A program made the translations under genes and the position numbers. Below, piece by piece: positions 25,133 to 34,402 of a stretch of 64,000 bases of DNA. The notes beneath the pieces are model-generated. The model made no database searches. It saw only the letters and a program-made list of their open reading frames with translations, and had not been told where the DNA came from. This stretch comes from Akkermansia muciniphila (GTDB lineage Bacteria; Verrucomicrobiota; Verrucomicrobiia; Verrucomicrobiales; Akkermansiaceae): the NCBI GenBank assembly GCA_947624785.1, contig CANQLV010000005.1, positions 62,001-126,000 on the forward strand, in the 5' to 3' direction. How positions within the stretch are numbered: the stretch's first letter is position 1; the number at the start of each line of letters is the position of its first letter.

Positions 25133-25148
25133 TGGCATGCCATTTGCA
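25133..25148 (+). promoter_or_regulatory. Sigma-54-type promoter upstream of dnaK
   Basis: TGGCATG-CCAT-TTGCA matches the consensus TGGCAYR-N4-TTGCW at every defined position, with the -24 GG and -12 GC ten bases apart. The predicted start is near 25159, giving a leader of about 90 bases before dnaK. No CIRCE element or sigma-32 promoter is visible in the same interval. Confidence 0.5.
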
Positions 25149-25247
25149 CCAAGAGAGGCAAGAATATGAGTTTGCCTGCATGACACTTCAGGTCATGGGG
25201 AAATCAAATCTCAACGAAATCCATTCAAAACAATCTAAGATAACGAT

Positions 25248-27176
25248 ATGGCTAAAATATTAGGAATCGACTTGGGCACGACCAATTCGTGCATGGCTGT
25301 GATGGAAGGCGGTCAGGGTACCGTACTTGAAAACAGCGAAGGTGCGCGCACCACTCCCTCCATTGTTGCCTTCACCAAGAGCGGTGAACGCCTCGTGGGG
25401 CAGGCCGCCAAACGTCAGGCGGTGACCAACCCGAAAAACACCGTGTTTTCCTCCAAGCGCCTCATCGGCCGCAAGTTCAGTGAGCTGACGGAAGAAGATA
25501 AGAAGGTGCCTTATGAAATTGTGGAAGCCCCCAACGGGGACGCCTATATCCGTGTGGACGTAGGCGGCGAAAAGAAGACTTTTTCTCCCCAGGAAATCGC
25601 TTCCATGGTTCTGGCCAAGCTGAAAGCCGACGCGGAATCCAAGCTGGGCGAAACGATCACGGAAGCCGTGATTACCGTTCCCGCCTATTTCAATGACGCC
25701 CAGCGCAACGCGACCAAGGCCGCCGGTGAAATCGCCGGCTTGAAGGTGCGCCGCATCATCAATGAACCGACGGCGGCTGCGCTGGCTTACGGCCTGGACA
25801 AGAAGTCCAATGAAAACATTGCCGTGTACGACCTCGGCGGCGGCACCTTCGATATTTCCGTGCTGGAAATCGGTGACGGTGTGTTTGAAGTGAAGGCTTC
25901 CGACGGAGACACCCACCTGGGCGGCGACGACTGGGACAACGCGATCATCACCTGGATCATGGACGAGTTCAAGAAGGACTCCGGCATGGATCTTTCCAAC
26001 CAGCCGGACGCCATCCAGCGCATCAAGGAAGAAGCTGAAAAGGCCAAGATCGCCCTTTCCTCCACCCAGAGCTATGACATCAGCCTGCCGTTCATTACGG
26101 CGGACTCTTCCGGACCCAAGCACATCCAGCTCACGCTGAGCCGTCCCAAGCTGGAACAGCTTACGGAAGACCTGCTGGACCGCACCCGCAAGCCCGTGCT
26201 GGACTGCATCGCCGCCTCCGGCCTGAAGACCGGGGACATTGACGAACTGGTGCTGGTGGGCGGCATGACCCGCATGCCCGCCGTGCAGGAAATGGCCCAT
26301 ACGCTGGCCGGCAAGGAGCCTCACAAGGGCGTGAACCCGGATGAAGTGGTGGCCGTAGGCGCCGCCATCCAGGGTGGCGTGCTCCAGGGGGACGTGAACG
26401 ACGTGCTTCTGCTGGACGTGACCCCGCTGACCCTGTCCATTGAAACGATGGGCGGCATCGCCACGCCGATGATCGAGCGCAACACGACCATTCCGGTGCG
26501 CAAGAGCCAGGTGTTCTCCACCGCCGCGGACAACCAGCCCGCCGTGGACATCCGCATCTGCCAGGGCGAACGCAAGATGTTTGACGACAACAAGCTTCTC
26601 GGCAACTTCAAGCTGGACGGCATCTCCCCAGCCCGCCGCGGCGAACCGCAGATTGAAGTGACCTTTGACATTGACGCCAACGGCATTCTGCACGTCTCCG
26701 CCAAGGACAAGGGTACGGGCAAGGAACAGAAGATTTCCATCCAGGGCTCCAGCGGCCTTTCCAAGGATGAAATCGAACGCGCCAAGCGTGATGCGGAAGC
26801 CCATGCGGAAGAAGACAAGAAGCGCGCCGAGGAAATTGAAACCGTCAACCAGGCGGACTCCCTCTGCTTCTCCGTGGAACGCCAGCTCAAGGACATGGGG
26901 GACAAGATTCCCGCAGACCTCAAGCGCGAGATCGAAGACAAGGTGATGCACCTCAAGGAAGCCATTTCCAAGAAGGAATACACCGCGATCAAGGCCGGCA
27001 AGGAAGACCTGGAATCCCGTCTGGAAGCCCTGTACAAGGCAGCGGAAGCCGCCCAGCAGTCCGCCGGTGCAGCCGGCCCCATGCCGGGAGCCGCTCCGGA
27101 GGAAGAAGCTTCCGACGGGCCCCGCAAGGCGAAAGGCCGCGTGGTGGACGCCGAAATTGTCGACGACGACAAATAA
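25248..27176 (+). CDS. dnaK: Chaperone DnaK (Hsp70)
   Basis: 642 residues. ATP-driven chaperone that binds exposed hydrophobic peptides and works with DnaJ and GrpE (not in this window). Signatures: I-D-L-G-T-T-N-S-C at the N-terminus, [12 protein letters not shown] (about residues 192-203), [10 protein letters not shown] (about 335-344) and a beta-sandwich with [12 protein letters not shown]. The tail has the Ala-rich lid followed by an acidic end ([11 protein letters not shown]). It starts at the ATG at 25248 behind AATCTAAGATAACGAT, with no Shine-Dalgarno sequence. Followed closely by groES-groEL, an uncommon adjacency that makes one chaperone locus. Confidence 0.98.
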   Translation: MAKILGIDLGTTNSCMAVMEGGQGTVLENSEGARTTPSIVAFTKSGERLVGQAAKRQAVTNPKNTVFSSKRLIGRKFSELTEEDKKVPYEIVEAPNGDAYIRVDVGGEKKTFSPQEIASMVLAKLKADAESKLGETITEAVITVPAYFNDAQRNATKAAGEIAGLKVRRIINEPTAAALAYGLDKKSNENIAVYDLGGGTFDISVLEIGDGVFEVKASDGDTHLGGDDWDNAIITWIMDEFKKDSGMDLSNQPDAIQRIKEEAEKAKIALSSTQSYDISLPFITADSSGPKHIQLTLSRPKLEQLTEDLLDRTRKPVLDCIAASGLKTGDIDELVLVGGMTRMPAVQEMAHTLAGKEPHKGVNPDEVVAVGAAIQGGVLQGDVNDVLLLDVTPLTLSIETMGGIATPMIERNTTIPVRKSQVFSTAADNQPAVDIRICQGERKMFDDNKLLGNFKLDGISPARRGEPQIEVTFDIDANGILHVSAKDKGTGKEQKISIQGSSGLSKDEIERAKRDAEAHAEEDKKRAEEIETVNQADSLCFSVERQLKDMGDKIPADLKREIEDKVMHLKEAISKKEYTAIKAGKEDLESRLEALYKAAEAAQQSAGAAGPMPGAAPEEEASDGPRKAKGRVVDAEIVDDDK

Positions 27177-27187
27177 ACAACCCCTTC

Positions 27188-27221
27188 CCGCCGGAGGGGG
27201 GAGCAATTTCCCCTCCGGCGG
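27188..27221 (+). terminator. Perfect hairpin between dnaK and groES
   Basis: 12-bp perfect stem (CCGCCGGAGGGG at 27188-27199 with 27210-27221), ten-base loop and no T-run. It could be a partial terminator or an RNA-processing signal that sets different dosage for dnaK and groESL. Confidence 0.45.
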
Positions 27222-27269
27222 AACATTACATCCATATATTCATCTATAACAATACAAAAACAACATACT

Positions 27270-27560
27270 ATGGCAAACATCAAACCCCTAGGACAACGTG
27301 TGCTGGTCAAGCGCATTGAAGCTGAAACCAAGACGGCCGGCGGCCTGTTCCTGCCGGACACCGCCAAGGAAAAACCCCAGGAAGCCGAAGTGATCTCCGT
27401 AGGCACCGGCGGCCGTGATGACAAGGGCGCCTTGATTGAATTCACCGTGAAGCCGGGCGACCACGTTCTTATTTCCAAGTACGGCGGCACGGAAATCAAG
27501 CTGGACGGAGAAGACTACCTCATCCTGTCTGAAAACGACATTCTGGCCATCATTGGCTAA
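27270..27560 (+). CDS. groES: Co-chaperonin GroES
   Basis: 96 residues, the normal length. It caps the GroEL ring as a heptamer. Typical [11 protein letters not shown] start, mobile loop region ([11 protein letters not shown]), dome region and [10 protein letters not shown] end. The leader is A/T-rich without a Shine-Dalgarno sequence. groEL starts 45 bases downstream. Confidence 0.98.
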   Translation: MANIKPLGQRVLVKRIEAETKTAGGLFLPDTAKEKPQEAEVISVGTGGRDDKGALIEFTVKPGDHVLISKYGGTEIKLDGEDYLILSENDILAIIG

Positions 27561-27596
27561 ATCACACCACACTCATTCAACATCATCTTTAAATAA

Positions 27597-29258
<1,662 letters not shown>

Positions 29259-29299
29259 GCCCCCCCCGTCCGTTTCTGCGAGACACGGCAATCGACTTC

Positions 29300-29330
29300 A
29301 AGGCTCCCCGGTTTTCCGGGGGGCCTTTTT
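29300..29330 (+). terminator. Intrinsic terminator of the groESL unit
   Basis: 12-bp stem (29300-29311 with 29316-29327, one G-T wobble), TTTT loop and T5 tail. Confidence 0.88.
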
Positions 29331-29625
29331 GTTTGGAGGGCGCCGGTACTTCCGTTTTTTTTGCGTTTCCCGCGCGGGAAAGGCTTTTCTTTAGGAAGGC
29401 GCGCGGGAAGGGATTTCAGGAAAATGGGCCGTGGCTGCCGGGGAACCGGCGGGAAAGCAGGCTCCGGAAATGCCCGGAAAAGGCGGAAGATTTCATGGGA
29501 AGCAGGTGTGGCTCTATGGTTTTTTATTGAAAATCATATTGTTGCGTCAATGTGACGGAATGTTCACGTTTTAAAACGGGCGTGCGGAAGCGGCCTCCTG
29601 TAATAGAGGGCCGTTTATTACGCAT
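29331..29625. other. Intergenic region upstream of the phosphate transporter
   Basis: No ORF of interest. It holds two palindromes: TTTCCCGCGCGGGAAA (29366-29381) and CGTTTTAAAACG (29567-29578). The second lies 47 bases before the pit start and is a candidate operator, for example for phosphate control. I cannot identify a PhoB box. Confidence 0.4.
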
Positions 29626-31857
29626 ATGGACCCGATCTATTACTTCATCATAGGGCTGATTCTGGTGCTCTCCTGCTTTGACCTCGTCGTCGGAGTCTCC
29701 AATGACGCCGCCAACTTCCTGAACTCCGCCGTCGGTTCCAAAGCCGCGCCGCGCAGGACGATCATACTGGTGGCCGCGCTGGGCATCATCATCGGCTCCC
29801 TGTTCTCCAGCGGCATGATGGAAATCGCCAGAAGCGGCGTATTCATGCCGGCCCGGTTCACGTTCCATGACATCATGCTGATATTCCTGGCGGTGATGCT
29901 GACGGACGTCATTCTGCTGGACGTCTTCAACACCTTCGGACTTCCCACCTCCACCACGGTCTCCATCGTCTTTGAACTGCTGGGTGGCGCCGTGGCGGTG
30001 GCCCTGTTCAAAATCTGGTCCGCAGAACCGGGAACAGCGCAGGAACTGTCCAGCTACATCAACTCCTCCAAGGCGCTGGCGATCATCTCCGGCATCTTCT
30101 CCTCCGTCTTCGTCGCCTTCATCTGCGGGATAACGGTCATGTGGATTTCCCGCCTCATCTTCTCCTTCAACTATAAAAAATCCTTCAAATACCTGGGGGC
30201 CGTCTGGTGCGGCGTGGCACTGACGGCCATCACCTACTTCGCCGTCTTCAAAGGGCTGAAGGGCAGCACGCTGGTCACCAAGGACATGGTCCGTCACCTG
30301 GACGCCCACATCTGGCTGTACGTGTGCTACAGCCTGGTATTCTGGACCGTCCTGATGGCCGTGCTCCAGAACATTTGCAAAATCAACATCCTGAAAATAT
30401 CCGTCCTGGCGGGCACCATGGCCCTGGCCCTCTCCTTTGCCGGGAACGACCTGGTCAACTTCATCGGCGTTTTCATGGCGGGGCAGTCCTCCATGGAGAT
30501 AGCGTCCGCCGCCGCGGCGCAGGGCGCGGACCTTTCCACCCTCACCATGGGCGGCCTCATGGCCCCCGTCACGGCGGACTGGCGCTACCTGCTGGGCGCG
30601 GGCGTCATCATGGTGCTGGCCCTCATGTTCTCCAAAAAGGCGCAGACCGTCACGGATACGGAGGTCAACTTGGCGAGGCAGGGCGGGGGCGTGGAGCGGT
30701 TCGGCTCCGTACCCCCGGCCCGCATGGCTGTGCGCTATGCGCTGAACGCCTCCCGTGCGGTGGAAAAAATCATGCCCGCCTGCGTGGGAAGATTCATTGA
30801 AAAACGTTTCCAGCCCGTGCCGGGCGGCCCGGATAACGGGGCCTCCTTTGACCTGATCCGCGCCTCCGTGAATTTGACGGTGGCCGCCCTGCTGATCTCC
30901 CTCGCCACCTCTCTGCGGCTCCCTCTTTCCACCACGTATGTAACGTTCATGGTGGCGATGGGCTCCTCCCTGGCGGACAAGGCGTGGGGGCGGGATAGCG
31001 CCGTGTACCGCATCACAGGGGTGATCACGGTGATTTCCGGGTGGTTCTTTACGGCCTTTGCCGCGTTCACCATGTGCTGCATGGTGGCGGCGTGCATCGT
31101 TTACGGCGGCCTGTTCGGCATTGTTGCCATGTGCGCCCTGGCCGCCTTCCTGCTGCTGAAAAGCTCCAGGTTCCATAAGAAAAGAACCCAGGCCGCGGCG
31201 CTGGCGAAGGTGGCCAATTACCGGGACCCGGCCTGCGCCGCCCGCTATAATGAAGAAATCATTGAGCTGATGAAACGCATGGCGGAAATCTATGAAATGA
31301 ATCTGGAAGCCCTGAACGTGGAGGACCGGAAGCGGCTGAAAAAGCTCCGGAAGGAAGCACGCGGCATCCGCCGCTCCCTGAGCGACCGGATGGCGATGGA
31401 AGTCATGCCCGTTGTCCGGGAGCTACCGGATGAAGAGGCGGACCGCGGCAAGCGCTACGTGCAGATGGTGGAATACGCCACCTCCGTCTTTGAATCCCTC
31501 TCCAACATCACGACGGCCAGCCATGCCTACATCGACAACAACCACGAGGGCCTGGACATGGACAGAATAGAGTACTTGCGGGGAATGAACAACCGCGTTT
31601 CCTCCCTGTATCCCCGTTTCCGGGAAATGATGGATAGCAACGACTATACCGGGCTGGACGAATGCCTGGCCGGCATGGACGCGCTGGACGAGGAATTTGC
31701 GGAGGCGGTCAAGCAGCAGATCATTCTGCGGGCGGAGGACGTATCCGACATGCGGCGGGCGCTCCTCTACCTCAACCTGCTCAATGAAACCCGCACGATG
31801 ATCCGCAAGGTGCTTCTTTTGGCGAAAATTCAGCGGAAATTTGTTCTCGGCTGGTAA
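29626..31857 (+). CDS. PiT-family inorganic phosphate transporter with cytoplasmic helical domain
   Basis: 743 residues. Inner-membrane symporter for phosphate. Two copies of the PHO4 signature are present: G-V-S-N-D-A-A-N-F-L-N-S-A-V-G (about residues 23-37) and A-G-N-D-L-V-N-F-I-G (about 272-281), within about ten hydrophobic helices. Residues 555-743 are hydrophilic and helical (R-K-R-L-K-K-L-R-K-E-A-R; long E/K-rich helices), resembling the PhoU-like domain fused to PiT transporters in Bacteroidota and Verrucomicrobiota, presumably regulatory. It starts at the ATG at 29626. A GC-rich hairpin (31877-31902) follows. Confidence 0.93.
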   Translation: MDPIYYFIIGLILVLSCFDLVVGVSNDAANFLNSAVGSKAAPRRTIILVAALGIIIGSLFSSGMMEIARSGVFMPARFTFHDIMLIFLAVMLTDVILLDVFNTFGLPTSTTVSIVFELLGGAVAVALFKIWSAEPGTAQELSSYINSSKALAIISGIFSSVFVAFICGITVMWISRLIFSFNYKKSFKYLGAVWCGVALTAITYFAVFKGLKGSTLVTKDMVRHLDAHIWLYVCYSLVFWTVLMAVLQNICKINILKISVLAGTMALALSFAGNDLVNFIGVFMAGQSSMEIASAAAAQGADLSTLTMGGLMAPVTADWRYLLGAGVIMVLALMFSKKAQTVTDTEVNLARQGGGVERFGSVPPARMAVRYALNASRAVEKIMPACVGRFIEKRFQPVPGGPDNGASFDLIRASVNLTVAALLISLATSLRLPLSTTYVTFMVAMGSSLADKAWGRDSAVYRITGVITVISGWFFTAFAAFTMCCMVAACIVYGGLFGIVAMCALAAFLLLKSSRFHKKRTQAAALAKVANYRDPACAARYNEEIIELMKRMAEIYEMNLEALNVEDRKRLKKLRKEARGIRRSLSDRMAMEVMPVVRELPDEEADRGKRYVQMVEYATSVFESLSNITTASHAYIDNNHEGLDMDRIEYLRGMNNRVSSLYPRFREMMDSNDYTGLDECLAGMDALDEEFAEAVKQQIILRAEDVSDMRRALLYLNLLNETRTMIRKVLLLAKIQRKFVLGW

Positions 31858-31876
31858 AGGCCTGTAATTTACGGCT

Positions 31877-31902
31877 GCGCCGGAGGCGGCCGCTTCCGGC
31901 GC
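31877..31902 (+). terminator. GC-rich hairpin after the phosphate transporter
   Basis: 8-bp perfect stem GCGCCGGA/TCCGGCGC (31877-31884 with 31895-31902) lying 20 bases after the stop. It lacks a T-run, so a terminator role is uncertain. Confidence 0.4.
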
Positions 31903-32073
31903 GGCGGAAAAGGGAACCGGCGTGCCCTCCCCCAGGAAATTCTCCCGGAATGGCCGGGAAACTGGAACGGGGAAAGGTTATTTTCCGGAAAGCAAAGGTT
32001 CCCGGAATATTCGTTTTTTTAACTGTAAATAAAAACCGCAAACGTTGAAAAACAACTGCTTGCGGTATAAAAG

Positions 32074-32147
32074 TGGTACGGGCGATGGGAATCGAACCCA
32101 CGTCTCAAGCTTGGGAAGCTCGCGTCCTACCATTGAACGACGCCCGC
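32074..32147 (-). tRNA. tRNA-Gly (CCC)
   Basis: 74 bases including encoded CCA. Acceptor GCGGGCG pairs with CGCCCGT, and the T-arm has GTTCGATTC. The anticodon loop TTCCCAA (stem CGAGC/GCTTG) gives anticodon CCC for codon GGG. Its own promoter lies at 32164-32192. Confidence 0.96.
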
Positions 32148-32163
32148 ATGAAATGCGGATGCC

Positions 32164-32192
32164 TATTTAGCGGCAGAAGGCAGGGATGTCAA
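32164..32192 (-). promoter_or_regulatory. Promoter of tRNA-Gly (CCC)
   Basis: On the minus strand: TTGACA (32187-32192), a 17-base spacer and TAAATA (32164-32169), with the tRNA 16 bases downstream. Confidence 0.65.
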
Positions 32193-32250
32193 GACCACAG
32201 AAAAATCGTGTCTTCTTTTTTGATATTTTAACACAGAAATGAAAAAAAAC

Positions 32251-32279
32251 TTGTCTTACCCCCGAGGCTTGAACATAAT
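32251..32279 (+). promoter_or_regulatory. Promoter of tRNA-Gly (TCC) and perhaps the secreted-protein gene
   Basis: TTGTCT (32251-32256), 17-base spacer and CATAAT (32274-32279). The tRNA begins 12 bases further on. No other promoter is seen between the tRNA and the gene at 32400. Confidence 0.65.
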
Positions 32280-32290
32280 GCCTCTGTTGT

Positions 32291-32364
32291 GCGGGTATAG
32301 CTTAATGGTAAAGCTCCAGCCTTCCAAGCTGATCACACGGGTTCGATTCCCGTTACCCGCTCCA
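32291..32364 (+). tRNA. tRNA-Gly (TCC)
   Basis: 74 bases with encoded CCA. Acceptor GCGGGTA pairs with TACCCGC. The anticodon loop CTTCCAA gives TCC, reading GGA and GGG. The first anticodon-stem pair is C-A, a mismatch. It is divergent from tRNA-Gly (CCC). The ORF at 32400 starts 35 bases after the CCA. Confidence 0.95.
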
Positions 32365-32399
32365 TTTTTTATTAAATTCACCTGCTAGATACTTCCTTT

Positions 32400-33074
32400 A
32401 TGAAAGCCAGGTTCATGACAAAGACGGCGCTCAGTGCGCTGGCACTTGCGTTTGCGGGCGCCCTCCCCGGTGTGGCTCAGCAAACTGCTTCTCCGGCAGC
32501 CGTTCCGGCTGTTAATAAGGTTAAAGCCTCTGCTGTTGAGAAGGCTTTTATGAACAAAATGGCAGGTGTCGTCCAGGCTGGCTTGAAAGCCGGCGCCCTG
32601 GATGTGAAAGCCGTGACCGAGATTCTGAACGCCGCTGTCAAGGCCGGCGTGTCTGACCAGGTGATGGGCTCCATGGTATCCATGGCCGCAGGCGCTTTCC
32701 CGAGCAGCGCTCCCGCTGTTGCCGCCGCCGCCGTTAAAAGCTATGGAACCCAGGTAACGGAAGCCAACGTACGCAACGTGATTGCCTCTGCTGTGGCTGT
32801 CCAGCCCCACCCGTATGCGTCCGTCTCTCCCATCTCGGAAGCGGTTACGAAGGCTCTTGGCAACTCCATGGTCGCCAATGCCGTTCCCGGCATTGCCGTG
32901 GGCGTGGCGGCCCAGACGCCTGACAATCCTCTACAAGGGGTGACCACTCAGACCAGCGGTCTGGTAAAACCTGGTGAAGAAGCATCCGGAGGCGCCCTGG
33001 TCCTGCCGGGCGGCCTTCCCGTGGGCGGCTCCGCTACGAGTCCCGCTCCCGTCTCCGATCCTGCCGGAAATTAA
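32400..33074 (+). CDS. Secreted Ala/Val-rich protein at the head of an export locus
   Basis: 224 residues with a signal peptide (about 1-27: basic start, A-L-S-A-L-A-L-A-F-A-G-A-L-P-G-V-A-Q). The mature part is rich in Ala, Val, Pro and Ser, with predicted amphipathic helices (about 40-135) and a Gly/Pro/Ser-rich C-terminus. No family recognised. It starts only 35 bases after tRNA-Gly (TCC), so it may share that promoter, and 21 bases before the beta-barrel gene, suggesting that it acts with the barrel in the periplasm or outer membrane. Confidence 0.75.
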   Translation: MKARFMTKTALSALALAFAGALPGVAQQTASPAAVPAVNKVKASAVEKAFMNKMAGVVQAGLKAGALDVKAVTEILNAAVKAGVSDQVMGSMVSMAAGAFPSSAPAVAAAAVKSYGTQVTEANVRNVIASAVAVQPHPYASVSPISEAVTKALGNSMVANAVPGIAVGVAAQTPDNPLQGVTTQTSGLVKPGEEASGGALVLPGGLPVGGSATSPAPVSDPAGN

Positions 33075-33095
33075 CCTGATCCATTTATCAATAGC

Positions 33096-34310
33096 ATGAA
33101 GAGTCTTTTTTATCTCTCCTTGATGGCTGCCGGCATGCTTGCCGTTCATGCCAACGGGCAGTCCCTGTACACCCTGGCAGGACCGGTCGGTCTGGAAGAA
33201 TCCCTTCCCCTGAAGTGGACGTTCAATCTGGCCGGCGGTTATGACGACAACGTCAACGCTTCCAACTATGACCAGCAGGAAGCCGCTTTCATCAGCACGG
33301 ACATCGGCGCCTCCCTGGCCAACTACGATTCCGTGACTCAGTACTCCTTCTCCGCCAAGCTTGGGGGTATCTTTTACCTGAAGGACCTTGAGGGAGAGAC
33401 GAACGAATCACTTTCCAACTCCACGCTGTCCGCCAATCTTTCCCACAGCTTTGACCAGACCCTGCGCTACAACGGCAGCGTGTCTTTTGCGTGGCAGCCG
33501 GAACCCAACTATTCCAACGGCATCGCCAATGCCCGCCGGGACGGCGACTACATTTACGTGTACGTCTCCAGCTCCGTAAGCAAGGCATGGACCTCCCGCT
33601 ACTCCACCACGCTGGGCGCCAACTTCTCCATGATCAACTATCAGGAGGACTCCGCCAAGACGGACAACCGCGACTATGTGGGCATGGACTTCACCAACCG
33701 CTACAAGTGGACGGAACGCCTGGCTGTTTCCCTGAGCTGGAACGGTTCCTACTGCGACCGCGAATACGGCAACAACGAATTCTCCAACTTCGTCATGGCC
33801 GGCGCTGAATACGCGGTGGCTGAAAATACGTCCGCTACGCTCCGCGTAGGTCCCCAGTTCAAGTATGTGGAAAGCTACGGTACCAAGACCTATCCTTCTG
33901 CGGAATTCGGTTTGAACCACCGCATGAGCGACCGCTTCATGATCGGCACGTTCATCCGCTACTCCAACGAAGCGACGAATACGTACATTCCCTACAGCGG
34001 AGCCAGCTACTATTCCAATGAAACGTGGCGCTTCGGCGTGAACAGCACGCTGAAACTGACGCACCGCACTACCCTGAACTGCGGCGTGAACCTGATTTCC
34101 AGTGAATACAGCCGCCTGAGCTCCGGCAGCAGCAGTGACACGTCCGACCTGACCTTCAATGCTACGGCCGGCATCAAGCTGCTGTTGACTAATGCGCTGG
34201 CTCTTACGGCCCAGTACTCCTACACCAACGGTTCCTACGGCGGCTATAACTACCCGATGCCCTCCTACAACCGCAACGTGTTCTCCTTCGGCGTGAATTA
34301 CAGCTTCTAA
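33096..34310 (+). CDS. Outer-membrane beta-barrel protein of the polysaccharide export locus
   Basis: 404 residues with a signal peptide (1-22, cleavage after A-N-G-Q region). The rest alternates aromatic and polar residues in strands separated by turns (Y-D-D-N-V-N-A-S, Y-S-F-S-A-K-L-G-G, R-Y-N-G-S-V-S-F-A-W), and the final residues F-S-F-G-V-N-Y-S-F end in Phe, the outer-membrane insertion signal. This fits barrels found beside Wzc/Wza-type export genes in exopolysaccharide systems. It precedes a strong intrinsic terminator (34336-34380), so it may be made in excess over the kinase. Confidence 0.85.
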   Translation: MKSLFYLSLMAAGMLAVHANGQSLYTLAGPVGLEESLPLKWTFNLAGGYDDNVNASNYDQQEAAFISTDIGASLANYDSVTQYSFSAKLGGIFYLKDLEGETNESLSNSTLSANLSHSFDQTLRYNGSVSFAWQPEPNYSNGIANARRDGDYIYVYVSSSVSKAWTSRYSTTLGANFSMINYQEDSAKTDNRDYVGMDFTNRYKWTERLAVSLSWNGSYCDREYGNNEFSNFVMAGAEYAVAENTSATLRVGPQFKYVESYGTKTYPSAEFGLNHRMSDRFMIGTFIRYSNEATNTYIPYSGASYYSNETWRFGVNSTLKLTHRTTLNCGVNLISSEYSRLSSGSSSDTSDLTFNATAGIKLLLTNALALTAQYSYTNGSYGGYNYPMPSYNRNVFSFGVNYSF

Positions 34311-34335
34311 GTCTTGACTGACCATTAATGCCCTT

Positions 34336-34380
34336 ACTCCTCTAATTGCGAATGTTCATTCACAATTAGAGGAGTTTTTA
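34336..34380 (+). terminator. Strong intrinsic terminator between the barrel and kinase genes
   Basis: ACTCCTCTAATTG (34336-34348) pairs perfectly with 34363-34375, with an inner mini-stem and a T5 run. It lies inside the presumed operon, so downstream genes need read-through or their own promoter. Confidence 0.88.
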
Positions 34381-34402
34381 TCTTACTACCTCACTATCTT
34401 TC

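Noticed and set aside
24977..25247. CIRCE or sigma-32 control of dnaK
   Set aside because: No TTAGCACTC-N9-GAGTGCTAA and no CTTGAA/CCCCAT pair is visible.
25260..27206. 648-residue open frame opposite dnaK
   Set aside because: Antisense shadow of dnaK.
29524..31176. 550-residue frame opposite the phosphate transporter
   Set aside because: Low-complexity His/Gly/Asp-rich product; the plus-strand gene has clear PHO4 motifs.
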